Part shown: positions 49,207 to 57,316 of the stretch, piece by piece
Layout of the letters: every line of letters begins with the position of its first letter
Numbering within the stretch: position 1 is the first letter of the stretch
Assembly (NCBI GenBank): GCA_002426795.1
Contig: DINQ01000008.1
Span: forward strand, 558,001-622,000
Direction of reading: 5' to 3'
Source of the DNA: Bacteroidales bacterium UBA5536
GTDB taxonomy: Bacteria > Bacteroidota > Bacteroidia > Bacteroidales > F082
DNA length: 64,000 nucleotides
The notes under the pieces: model-generated
What the model was told of the DNA's origin: nothing
What the model saw: only the letters and a program-made list of their open reading frames with translations
The model's database searches: none
Program-made: the position numbers and the translations under genes

Positions 49207-50195
49207 TGAAGCAGTGGTTTGTTAAATACTTTGGCATTGCGCTCGTTGCGTTGATTGGTTTGTCTGACTGGGCGACAGCACAGAATGTGGAAGCCGTTTC
49301 GAGCATCAGCGCCGATACCATTTTGCCCGGACAGCAGATTACATACGAAATCAACCTTAAGGCGCCAGAGGGTTATTTGGTTGAATGGCCGCTATGGGAA
49401 GACACACTATCGAAGGAAGTTGAAATCATCCGGCACAAAGATGTGGAACAGTTACCTCTTGATGACAAAGGGAACGTTTGGATGCGACAACAACTGACTG
49501 TAACAAGCTTCGACACTGGTGTCATCCGGATTCCTCCCATCGCCCTTCATTTTTCACCAAAAGGCGACACATCAAAATACGAAGCCTTGTCAAATGGATT
49601 ATTTCTGCGCGTCATACCCGTCGCAATTGACACTTCTGCTGCATTTAAACCCATCAAAGGCATCCAAAAAGCACCTTTGACCTTCATGGAAATTTTACCC
49701 TGGATCATTGGATTTCTGGGAGTAGCTTTGATCGCATTGTTTTTGGTATGGTATTTTGTGAAACGCCAACGCAGAACAACTGAAATGCCACTTTTTGAAA
49801 AACCAAAACGACCACCACATCTCACTGCCATTGAAGCCCTTGAAAATCTGCGTCATGAGCGGCTCTGGCAAAACGGAAAAGTGAAGGAGTACTACTCGCA
49901 GTTGACTGATATTGTTCGCCTTTACATCGAACAGCAATTTCATGTTCTGGCGGTTGAAATGACAACGGACGAAATTCTTTCCGGTCTTAAGCATTTCTCA
50001 ATCAATCCGGAGGCTATGCAAAAGCTGTCGGGGACCCTACAAATAGCTGACCTCGTGAAATTTGCCAAGGCGCAGCCTACTGCTCTTGAAAATGATCTGA
50101 GTCTTGATCATATGTTGGATTTTGTGAAAGAAAGTTATGGAAATGGACAGCCAGCAGAGGCTGCCTTTTCGGAAGAAAATCAGGATAAGTCATGA
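49203..50195 (+). CDS. BatD-like single-TM protein of the Bat operon
   Basis: A 330-residue protein: signal peptide (FGIALVALIGLSDWATAQ), an extracytoplasmic part with beta-rich BatD-like pattern (SISADTILPGQQITYEINLKAPEGYLVEWP, QLTVTSFDTGVIRIPPIALHF), a transmembrane helix near 165-188 (PWIIGFLGVALIALFLVWYF), and a cytoplasmic tail of 140 residues with TAIEALENLRHERLWQNGKVKEYYSQLTDIVRLYIEQQF. It overlaps both neighbours by 4 nt. Similar proteins sit between DUF58 and BatA in Bacteroidota. The role in aerotolerance is unknown. Confidence 0.8.
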   Translation: MMKQWFVKYFGIALVALIGLSDWATAQNVEAVSSISADTILPGQQITYEINLKAPEGYLVEWPLWEDTLSKEVEIIRHKDVEQLPLDDKGNVWMRQQLTVTSFDTGVIRIPPIALHFSPKGDTSKYEALSNGLFLRVIPVAIDTSAAFKPIKGIQKAPLTFMEILPWIIGFLGVALIALFLVWYFVKRQRRTTEMPLFEKPKRPPHLTAIEALENLRHERLWQNGKVKEYYSQLTDIVRLYIEQQFHVLAVEMTTDEILSGLKHFSINPEAMQKLSGTLQIADLVKFAKAQPTALENDLSLDHMLDFVKESYGNGQPAEAAFSEENQDKS

Positions 50196-51190
50196 TGAAT
50201 CATATCACATTTGCTAACCCGCAGCTGCTGTATTTGCTGATAATAATACCTCTGGCTGTTCTTTGGTATGTTTTCCGACACAACAAACAGCAGGCATATC
50301 TTCAGTTTTCTGATGCCAGTGCTATGAAAGCGTTGCCAGTTGGGTGGAAGGTAAGTGGACGACACATGCTGTTTGCTTTGCGGATGCTAGCTTTGGGACT
50401 GTTGATTACTGCCATTGCACGCCCCCAAAGTAGCTCGTCGGGACAAAATGTCACCATCGAAGGGATCGATATCGTTTTATCGCTCGATGTATCGGGCAGT
50501 ATGCTTGCCCGCGACCTCAAGCCCGACAGACTCGAAGCCTCAAAAGATGTAGCAGCAAAATTTGTCGAAGGAAGACCAAACGACCGCATTGGCCTGGTGG
50601 TTTTCAGTGGCGAATCATTTACGCAGGTGCCTCTCACAACCGACCATGCTATCTTGTTAAACATGTTTAAAGACATTAAAAGTGGTATGATCGAGGATGG
50701 TACTGCCATTGGTGACGGATTGGCAACTGCCATCACACGTTTAAAAGACAGCGAGGCCATATCGAAAGTGGTCATTCTGCTTACCGACGGGGTAAATAAT
50801 TCAGGTTCTGTCGACCCTATGACCGCTGCTGAAATTGCCAAAGTATTTGGCATCAGGGTTTACACCATTGGTGTTGGGTCGTATGGAACAGCCCCTTATC
50901 CTGTGCAAACACCTTTTGGTATCCAGTTGCGCGATATGAAAGTAGAGATCGACGAACAACTGTTACAGCAAATTGCAGAACATACCGATGGGCGTTATTT
51001 CAGGGCAACTTCCAACGAAAAGTTAGAGGAGATTTACAAGGAAATCGATCAACTCGAACGTTTCAAAATTGATGTGACAGAGTTTAAAAGAAAATACGAG
51101 GAGTTTTATCCGCTGGTTTTATTGGCGATCGGTTTGCTTTTTGCTGAGTTTATTTTGAAGCATACCATTTTCCGGTCGATCACGGCATAA
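50192..51190 (+). CDS. batA: BatA, vWA membrane protein
   Basis: A 332-residue inner-membrane protein. Two N-terminal helices (about 10-28 and 55-75) precede a vWA domain with the MIDAS motif LDVSGSML (DxSxS) and the later Thr and Asp (TDGVNNSG), and a C-terminal helix near 305-325 anchors it. Named after the Bacteroides aerotolerance operon of B. fragilis, where Bat proteins support survival under oxygen. It overlaps the preceding gene by 4 nt and is followed after 9 nt by batB. Confidence 0.93.
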   Translation: MMNHITFANPQLLYLLIIIPLAVLWYVFRHNKQQAYLQFSDASAMKALPVGWKVSGRHMLFALRMLALGLLITAIARPQSSSSGQNVTIEGIDIVLSLDVSGSMLARDLKPDRLEASKDVAAKFVEGRPNDRIGLVVFSGESFTQVPLTTDHAILLNMFKDIKSGMIEDGTAIGDGLATAITRLKDSEAISKVVILLTDGVNNSGSVDPMTAAEIAKVFGIRVYTIGVGSYGTAPYPVQTPFGIQLRDMKVEIDEQLLQQIAEHTDGRYFRATSNEKLEEIYKEIDQLERFKIDVTEFKRKYEEFYPLVLLAIGLLFAEFILKHTIFRSITA

Positions 51191-51199
51191 AGAGAAGCT

Positions 51200-52240
51200 A
51201 TGGAAACGAATGTATTAAGATTTGAACACCCTGAATACCTATACGGACTGTTGGTCATTCCGTTGCTCATTGTTATATATATTCTGGGCGTGTACCTCAA
51301 CAAAAAGGCAGTCAGGAGATTTGTAGGCACAAAACTCTCGGCCACACTTTTACCGCTCAACTCAGGAATCAGGCCCGTTTTAAAGCTTATGTTGCTGCTG
51401 TTGGCATTTACGAGCCTGATTTTTGCGGCCGCCAATCTGCAAACCGGATCAAAACTGGAAGAAGTCAAGCGTGAAGGCATCGACCTTTTTATTGCTATCG
51501 ATATTTCCAATTCTATGATGGCCGAGGACATTGCTCCCAATCGGCTTGAACGGGCCAAACAGGCTATCAATAGGCTGGTAGATAAGCTTGAAGGCGATCG
51601 AATTGGCATCATAGTTTTTGCAGGCAAAGCCTTTATTCAGCTCCCACTCACAACAGATTATGCTGCGGCCAGGTTATTTCTGTCAACTATCAGCACCGAC
51701 CTGATCAATGCGCAGGGAACAGCAATTGCATCAGCCATTGAAACTGCCGTAGGCGCCTTCGACGAAAACGACCACAACAAAGCTATCATCATCATTTCGG
51801 ACGGCGAAGACCACGAAGAAAATGCTGTTGAAGCTGCCACCGAAGCCAATAAGAAAGGTATTACGGTTTACACCATCGGCATGGGTTTGCCAGATGGAAC
51901 GCCAATTCCGCTCTATAACCAATATGGCAAACGAACCGGTTTCAGAAAAGATGCTGACAATAACACCGTTGTTACGCGATTAAACGAAACCATGCTACAA
52001 CAAATTGCGGCAGCCGGTCAGGGCTCCTACATCAGGGCAAACAATTCATCAACCGGACTCGAAAAGATCTTCAATGAGATCAATCAGATGGAGAAATCAG
52101 AAATCGACAGCAAAGTTTTTACTGATTATGAAGACCAGTTTCAATGGTTTGTTGGATTTGCAATATTGTTAATACTTGCTGAGTTATTGCTTTCGGCAAG
52201 CAGAAAAAAATGGGAAAAAATGTTTAAATTTTTCGACTAG
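51200..52240 (+). CDS. batB: BatB, vWA membrane protein
   Basis: A 346-residue paralogue of BatA with the same layout: two helices at about 12-32 and 58-75, a vWA domain with IDISNSMM (DxSxS MIDAS) and ISDGEDHEENAV, and a C-terminal helix. The MIDAS residues are complete. It lies 9 nt after batA and 11 nt before batC. BatA and BatB are thought to work as a complex with the MoxR ATPase; the target is not known. Confidence 0.93.
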   Translation: METNVLRFEHPEYLYGLLVIPLLIVIYILGVYLNKKAVRRFVGTKLSATLLPLNSGIRPVLKLMLLLLAFTSLIFAAANLQTGSKLEEVKREGIDLFIAIDISNSMMAEDIAPNRLERAKQAINRLVDKLEGDRIGIIVFAGKAFIQLPLTTDYAAARLFLSTISTDLINAQGTAIASAIETAVGAFDENDHNKAIIIISDGEDHEENAVEAATEANKKGITVYTIGMGLPDGTPIPLYNQYGKRTGFRKDADNNTVVTRLNETMLQQIAAAGQGSYIRANNSSTGLEKIFNEINQMEKSEIDSKVFTDYEDQFQWFVGFAILLILAELLLSASRKKWEKMFKFFD

Positions 52241-52251
52241 GAATCACTGCC

Positions 52252-53031
52252 ATGAAAAACACACTCTTAATCATACTCCTTTTTGCATTGTTTGTGCCAT
52301 ACTCCTATGCACAAAACGACAAAAAGTTGCTGCGTAGTGGCAATAAGCTATTCAACAAAGAAGCCTACAGCGAAGCAGAAGTTGACTACCAAAAGGCCCT
52401 GGACGAAAATCCGGTGAACGATAAGGCCTTATACAATCTTGCTGCTTCGCAATACATGCAAAAGAATTATGAAGGTGCTACCAAAGATTTCAAGCAGGTC
52501 ACCGAAATGAGTAAAAGTCCACGGATTGAATCAGAATCATACTACAACCTGGGTAACAGCCTGTTGAGCCAGGAAAAATACCAGGAAAGTATCGATGCGT
52601 ACAAAAAAGCGCTGCGGATCAACCCTGAAGATGAAGAAGCACGCTACAACCTTGAATATGCACGCTGGAAATTGAAACAACAAATGAATCAACAAAATAA
52701 AGACCAGCAAAACAAAGACCAGCAAAATCAGGATCAGCAGAATAAAGACCAACAGCAGCAAGACCAGCATCAACAACAAGACCAACAGCAAGACCAACAG
52801 CAGCAGGACCAGCAACAACAAGACCAACAACAAGACCAACAACAAGATCAACAACAGCAACAAAACCAGCAGCAGAACCAACAACAAAAACAGCAGGCAC
52901 AGCAGCTCTCAAAAGAAGATGCTGAGCGGATGTTGCAGGCATTGCAAAATGAAGAAAAGAAGACATTAGAAAAGGTGAGCGAACAGAAGGTGAAAGCCAC
53001 TTCAAAAGTGAGCCTTGAAAAAGATTGGTAA
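52252..53031 (+). CDS. batC: BatC, TPR protein with a poly-Gln/Asp linker
   Basis: A 259-residue exported protein: signal peptide (ILLFALFVPYSYAQ), three to four TPR helices pairs (about 24-140; KALYNLAASQYMQKNYEGA, SYYNLGNSLLSQEKYQESI), a 76-residue low-complexity part at 143-218 made of Gln with Asp and Asn, and a charged end (EDAERMLQALQNEEKKTLEKV). The TPR part probably docks partners such as BatD and BatA/B in the periplasm. The Gln-rich stretch is encoded by CAA/CAG repeats and is much longer than any normal linker. It is followed by a 54-nt gap with a possible internal promoter. Confidence 0.9.
   Translation: MKNTLLIILLFALFVPYSYAQNDKKLLRSGNKLFNKEAYSEAEVDYQKALDENPVNDKALYNLAASQYMQKNYEGATKDFKQVTEMSKSPRIESESYYNLGNSLLSQEKYQESIDAYKKALRINPEDEEARYNLEYARWKLKQQMNQQNKDQQNKDQQNQDQQNKDQQQQDQHQQQDQQQDQQQQDQQQQDQQQDQQQDQQQQQNQQQNQQQKQQAQQLSKEDAERMLQALQNEEKKTLEKVSEQKVKATSKVSLEKDW
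52678..52905 (+). repeat. Gln-rich coding repeat in batC
   Basis: About 228 bp of imperfect tandem CAA/CAG/GAC codons encode residues 143-218, in units such as DQQQ, DQQQQ and NKDQQ. Units are irregular, which argues against simple recent expansion, but length variation between strains is likely. Confidence 0.85.
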
Positions 53032-53051
53032 ATCGGTTCAGAAAAGTGAAT

Positions 53052-53059
53052 TATCTTTG
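53052..53059 (+). promoter_or_regulatory. Possible internal -7 element TATCTTTG before batD
   Basis: TATCTTTG in the 54-bp gap between batC and batD, 26 nt before the batD ATG, is a perfect -7 match without an ideal -33 box. It may give an internal start inside the operon. Confidence 0.4.
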
Positions 53060-53085
53060 ACTGGCCAAAAAAGAGAAGCATAAGA

Positions 53086-54924
53086 ATGAAAAGGAAACAT
53101 ATCATTCAGCTATTGTTTGTCATACTGATGTTGCCCATGGCAACCCATGCCCAGGAGATTATTTTCAAGGCAATGGCCAAGGGCGAGATACGCGTTGGAG
53201 AGACTGTGCAGGTTGTTTTCGAGTTGAATGCTGAAGGTGAAAACTTCAGAGGCCCTGATTTTGCAGGCTGGCGGGTATTAAATGGCCCGATGAGTTCGAC
53301 CAACTCAAGCATTCAGGTCATCAATGGTAAAATGAGCCAATCGTACACCCAATCGTTTACCTACATTTTATCTGCCGATAAAGAGGGAACCCTTACAATA
53401 GGATCGGCAAGCGTGATGGTTGATGGTAAAAAATATACCAGCGAACCACTTTCAATCAAGGTATTGGCAGGAAATGCACAAACAGGAAATAACGGTCGTC
53501 AGCAAGGCGTTCAGCAGGGCGTGAGCGATAAGGACGTGTTTTTAAAGGCCATACCAAACAAAACCAGCGCTGTTATTGGCGAACAGGTTATTGTTACCTA
53601 CCGAATCTATACGCGCGTGCCCATTTCCTCGGTAAATGTTTCGAAACTTTCCTCTTTTGGAGGTTTCTGGATGAAAAATCTGCTCGATGATAATGACGCA
53701 CTACAGCAATCAACCACCACGATTGATGGCGAGGAGTATGTAGTTGCTGATGTGCGAAAAGTTGCCCTGTTTCCACAAAAAACCGGCAAACTTAAGATTG
53801 ACCCAATGGAACTTGAATGTGTGGCACAAATCCGCACTCAGCCCGATCGCAGAAGAAGCCGCGATCCTTTCGAGAGTTTTTTCAATGATCCTTTTTTCAA
53901 CCGTGGAATCAGTAATGTGCAAAAAACGCTCGAATCAGAAGCTCTTGAAATAAATGTACAACCCTTGCCTACTGCTGGCAAACCCAATAACTTTACTGGT
54001 GCTGTAGGACAATTTGGGCTTGAATCGGCTATTGACCGCACCAATGTGAAAACCAACGAAGCTGTCAATCTTTCACTAACTGTATCAGGAACAGGAAACC
54101 TTGAGTTGATCGATCTTCCACGTCCTGTTTTTCCACCTGATTTTGAAGTTTATGATCCAAAATCCTCAACGCAATTAAAAACCGGCGCCAATGGCGTAAG
54201 TGGATCCAAGAAAACAGAATTCCTGTTTATTCCCCGCGTCCCGGGCGATTTCACTATCGATCCGGTTCCTTTCACTTATTACGACCCGGTGAAAAAGTCA
54301 TACCAGACCTTGCTGTCTAAATCGTTTACCATTCATGTTGAAAAAGGTGACAGCAACAGTCAGGAGGGCGTGGTTTATGCCAGCCCGCAAGAGGGCGTTA
54401 AATACCTGGGTACAGACATTCGGCACATCAAAACAAATCACTTCAATCTGACAAAGGCCAATAGCTTTTTCTTTGCGTCGTCTATGTATTTTACCCTCAT
54501 CGTACTAATGATCGTTGTCTTTTTTGTTGCCCTGTTCTTGGTTCGCAAGCAAAACAAATTGCGTCAGAACCAGTCGCTTGTCCGCAACAAAAAAGCAACA
54601 AAGATTGCACGCAAGCGCCTCAAGGAAGCGCATGCTTTCTTCAAAAACAAGCAACAAAATGAGTTTTACAACGAAATGTCGCAGGCTTTGTGGGGATATA
54701 TTGCAGACAAGTTTTACATCCAACAATCTCAACTATCAATCGACAGCGTGACAGAAGCGTTGATCGCAAAAAATACACCTCAGGAATTAATTGAATTATT
54801 TGTTCAAACGCTTCAAAACTGCGAGTATGCCCGTTTTGCACCAGGTGAAGCCGGAAAAAAAATGGAAGACCTTTACCAACAAGGTATCGAAGCCATTACA
54901 AAAGCAGAGAAAATGATCAAATAA
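53086..54924 (+). CDS. batD: BatD, oxygen-tolerance membrane protein
   Basis: A 612-residue protein: signal peptide (LLFVILMLPMATHAQ), a long periplasmic beta-rich part (about 25-450) with BatD signatures such as VGETVQVVFELN, GPMSSTNSSIQVINGKMSQSYTQSFTYIL and FSILFNDP-type FESFFNDPFFN, a membrane helix near 460-485, and a cytoplasmic tail with a helical pattern (KRLKEAHAFFKNK...YNEMSQALWGYIADKF). BatD is the largest Bat protein and probably the scaffold. It lies 54 nt after batC and 9 nt before batE. Confidence 0.93.
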   Translation: MKRKHIIQLLFVILMLPMATHAQEIIFKAMAKGEIRVGETVQVVFELNAEGENFRGPDFAGWRVLNGPMSSTNSSIQVINGKMSQSYTQSFTYILSADKEGTLTIGSASVMVDGKKYTSEPLSIKVLAGNAQTGNNGRQQGVQQGVSDKDVFLKAIPNKTSAVIGEQVIVTYRIYTRVPISSVNVSKLSSFGGFWMKNLLDDNDALQQSTTTIDGEEYVVADVRKVALFPQKTGKLKIDPMELECVAQIRTQPDRRRSRDPFESFFNDPFFNRGISNVQKTLESEALEINVQPLPTAGKPNNFTGAVGQFGLESAIDRTNVKTNEAVNLSLTVSGTGNLELIDLPRPVFPPDFEVYDPKSSTQLKTGANGVSGSKKTEFLFIPRVPGDFTIDPVPFTYYDPVKKSYQTLLSKSFTIHVEKGDSNSQEGVVYASPQEGVKYLGTDIRHIKTNHFNLTKANSFFFASSMYFTLIVLMIVVFFVALFLVRKQNKLRQNQSLVRNKKATKIARKRLKEAHAFFKNKQQNEFYNEMSQALWGYIADKFYIQQSQLSIDSVTEALIAKNTPQELIELFVQTLQNCEYARFAPGEAGKKMEDLYQQGIEAITKAEKMIK

Positions 54925-54933
54925 TCGTGAGTC

Positions 54934-55788
54934 ATGCAAAAATTAATTGCAATGAAATGCCGTGATAATATCAGAATGAAGCAAAAAGTAAACATCAAAA
55001 GAAGCTTGTCGCCAGCCACTTTAACAGTAGCTTTCATTCTTTTTGCCTTCATTTTTTACCCAAAACCTACTACTGCCCAAATCAGCCTAGAGCAGGCACA
55101 GGCCAAAATTGAAGCTGCCAACAATTTCTACAATCAGGCCAGTTATGATACTGCTGTGCAGTTATACCAGCAGGTGATTGATGCTGGTTATGCTTCTGAT
55201 AGGCTGTATTATAACCTTGGAAACGCTTTTTATAAACTGCGCGATATTCCCTCGGCAATTCTGTATTACGAGAAAGCCAGTAAACTGAATCCGAACGACG
55301 AAGACATCGCTCAGAACCTTGAGATAGCGAACAGCCAGATCATCGATAAAATTGAGCCGCTACCACAGCTGTTTCTTAAAAACTGGTGGCGCACATTCTA
55401 TACCATGTTTAATGCGAATGCGTGGGCATGGATTTCTGTGGTTTTGCTCGCCTCGCTATTGGTTTTGCTGTTTATTTTCCTAACAACACGCCGACAATTT
55501 TTAAAAAAAATCAGTTTTTTTCTGGGCTTGCTCATGCTTTTACTGACCTTGGGCGCTTTTGGACTTGCATCTCAAAAATACTATTACACCCAACAAATCA
55601 ACGAAGCTATTATCTTTACACCCACAATAACAGTAAAAAGCTCACCAGGAGCCTCTAGTGTTGATTTGTTTGTGCTACATGCCGGCACCAAAGTCAGATT
55701 ACTCGACAAGACTGTCGGCTGGAACAAAATCAGAATCGCTAATGGCAGTGTAGGATGGTTGCCTGATGAGTCGATGAAAGGTATTTAA
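54934..55788 (+). CDS. batE: BatE, TPR and SH3-like membrane protein
   Basis: A 284-residue protein with an N-terminal signal/anchor (about 26-48), TPR helices (about 50-130, AAQNFYNQASYDTAVQLYQQVI-like pattern, LYYNLGNAFYKLRD, AILYYEKASKLNPNDEDI), two transmembrane helices (about 161-182 and 193-212), and a C-terminal SH3-like domain (about 225-284, VKSSPGASSVDLFVLHAGTKVRLLD...GWLPDESMKGI). ATG 54934 is kept, but 54952 or 54976 are equally possible. It follows batD closely and is followed by a transglutaminase-like lipoprotein after 1 nt. Confidence 0.9.
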   Translation: MQKLIAMKCRDNIRMKQKVNIKRSLSPATLTVAFILFAFIFYPKPTTAQISLEQAQAKIEAANNFYNQASYDTAVQLYQQVIDAGYASDRLYYNLGNAFYKLRDIPSAILYYEKASKLNPNDEDIAQNLEIANSQIIDKIEPLPQLFLKNWWRTFYTMFNANAWAWISVVLLASLLVLLFIFLTTRRQFLKKISFFLGLLMLLLTLGAFGLASQKYYYTQQINEAIIFTPTITVKSSPGASSVDLFVLHAGTKVRLLDKTVGWNKIRIANGSVGWLPDESMKGI

Positions 55789-55789
55789 C

Positions 55790-57085
55790 ATGCGTATTCC
55801 CTTTTTCAAGGGTTTGTTTCTCCTCATGGCGGCATCGGGCGCATGCCTCCTTTCTTCCTGCCTAAAATCGACCGATCCGGGATTGCCACGAAAAGTTGTC
55901 GATGCTATACAGGGCACAGGAGTGAACCGCATTGAATTGATAAAAACTGTCGCACAATACATTGGGGCCAGTGATACATCCAAACTGCACGCAGCATATT
56001 ACCTCATCGCTAACATCCCACATCAATATGCAGTGGACTATGAAATTCAGGACACTTTGGGTAAATTATACGATTTTGTTCCTATAACTTTTGCATCATA
56101 CGAAGATGCCGAGTTGTATTGGAAATCAAAGGAGAATAAAAATGGAGGACTGCATTATATCCCCAAAAAATACACACTCGACCGGGACACGATCACAGCT
56201 GATTTCATGATTCAGAACATAGAGGATGCTTTTTTTACAAAAACTTTTGCGTGGACCCATCCCTTTTCTGGTGAGTGCTTCGAAAAATATATTCTCCCCT
56301 ATCGTTTTGGCAACGAACATTTGAATCATTGGCGTAGCGAGATTTTACGTGACTTTCAGTGGTTGATCGATCGGTATGCACACGAGCAATCACCCGACAC
56401 ACTCATTCGTGTTGTGAATGACTATGTAAATCAAGAATACACTTTCGACAAACGTTTTCTACGTTTACCAAATCCGCAGCCTTACGCTGAAATCTCATTG
56501 ATCAAAAAGGGCAATTACCAGGATCTTGCTTATCTGAAAGCGAGTTTATTGCGCAGTATCGGAATCCCTGCCACAATTGATTATGTTCCGTTTTTAGCCG
56601 ATACCGCACAAGCCTTTTATTTTGCTGTGGGACAGAACGAGCACGGGCAGTTTGTTCCACTTTTACCAACAAACACGGCCTCTCTTTTTAAGAAAAAGCA
56701 TATTCCAAAAGTTTACCGACGCACTTTTGATGAGGTTAAATCAAGTTTATTCGCCATCAAGCAGCTGTCGCTTAAAACGCCACCATTTATTGGTCATTTT
56801 CATTATCTGGACGTCACTAAATCTTATTTCAGTGTCTCAGCTATTGAATTCAAAAAGGAGGTAGAGGATACACTTGTGTATATCGCAGTGACAAATGATA
56901 AAAAATGGAAAGCTACCGACTGGAAGATTACTCATGACGAGCAAGTTCTTTTTCAACAAATGGTCAAAGGGCCGAATTATGCCCTGGGAATCATGAAAAA
57001 TGATTCGCTGCAAATCATTTCAACGAAATTTTTTATACATCCTGACACAGCTTATAGCTCGTTGAATTACAAACAGAAACATTAA
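55790..57085 (+). CDS. Transglutaminase-fold lipoprotein, catalytic residues replaced
   Basis: A 431-residue lipoprotein: signal with lipobox LSSC (Cys24), so membrane-anchored. The conserved parts of a Bacteroidota transglutaminase family are present: FSGECFEKYILPYRFGNEHLN (about 160-180) and the core KKGNYQDLAYLKASLLRSIGIPATIDY (239-265). In active members the core reads GxC with a nucleophile Cys; here position 243 is Tyr, and the following His-containing segment (GHxW-type) is replaced by QAFYF. It is therefore probably an enzyme-dead protein with a binding or structural role. It starts 1 nt after batE, so it belongs to the bat operon, which ends here. Confidence 0.75.
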   Translation: MRIPFFKGLFLLMAASGACLLSSCLKSTDPGLPRKVVDAIQGTGVNRIELIKTVAQYIGASDTSKLHAAYYLIANIPHQYAVDYEIQDTLGKLYDFVPITFASYEDAELYWKSKENKNGGLHYIPKKYTLDRDTITADFMIQNIEDAFFTKTFAWTHPFSGECFEKYILPYRFGNEHLNHWRSEILRDFQWLIDRYAHEQSPDTLIRVVNDYVNQEYTFDKRFLRLPNPQPYAEISLIKKGNYQDLAYLKASLLRSIGIPATIDYVPFLADTAQAFYFAVGQNEHGQFVPLLPTNTASLFKKKHIPKVYRRTFDEVKSSLFAIKQLSLKTPPFIGHFHYLDVTKSYFSVSAIEFKKEVEDTLVYIAVTNDKKWKATDWKITHDEQVLFQQMVKGPNYALGIMKNDSLQIISTKFFIHPDTAYSSLNYKQKH

Positions 57086-57316
57086 TTCACCCAACAGCCT
57101 GCATCCCATAAACTGCTCCGCTCAGTCCGAAAACTGACTTTGAATTGTATATTTAAAAGAAAACAGTATTTTTGTTTGGTAGTATGCAATCGGTAGAATT
57201 GTTAATTGATGTTAAATAATTTCGGCCCGGCTTTGTTGCAGGTCTGAATATTTGCTGTAACTTGTGCCACTATTTTAGCGCTTTTGCAAACTGAAATATA
57301 ATCAAAATTACATGAT

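Noticed and set aside
52537..52887. Minus-strand open frame of poly-Leu/Val opposite batC
   Set aside because: It is the antisense of the CAA/CAG repeat tract; its composition follows from the repeat and there is no start context or promoter.
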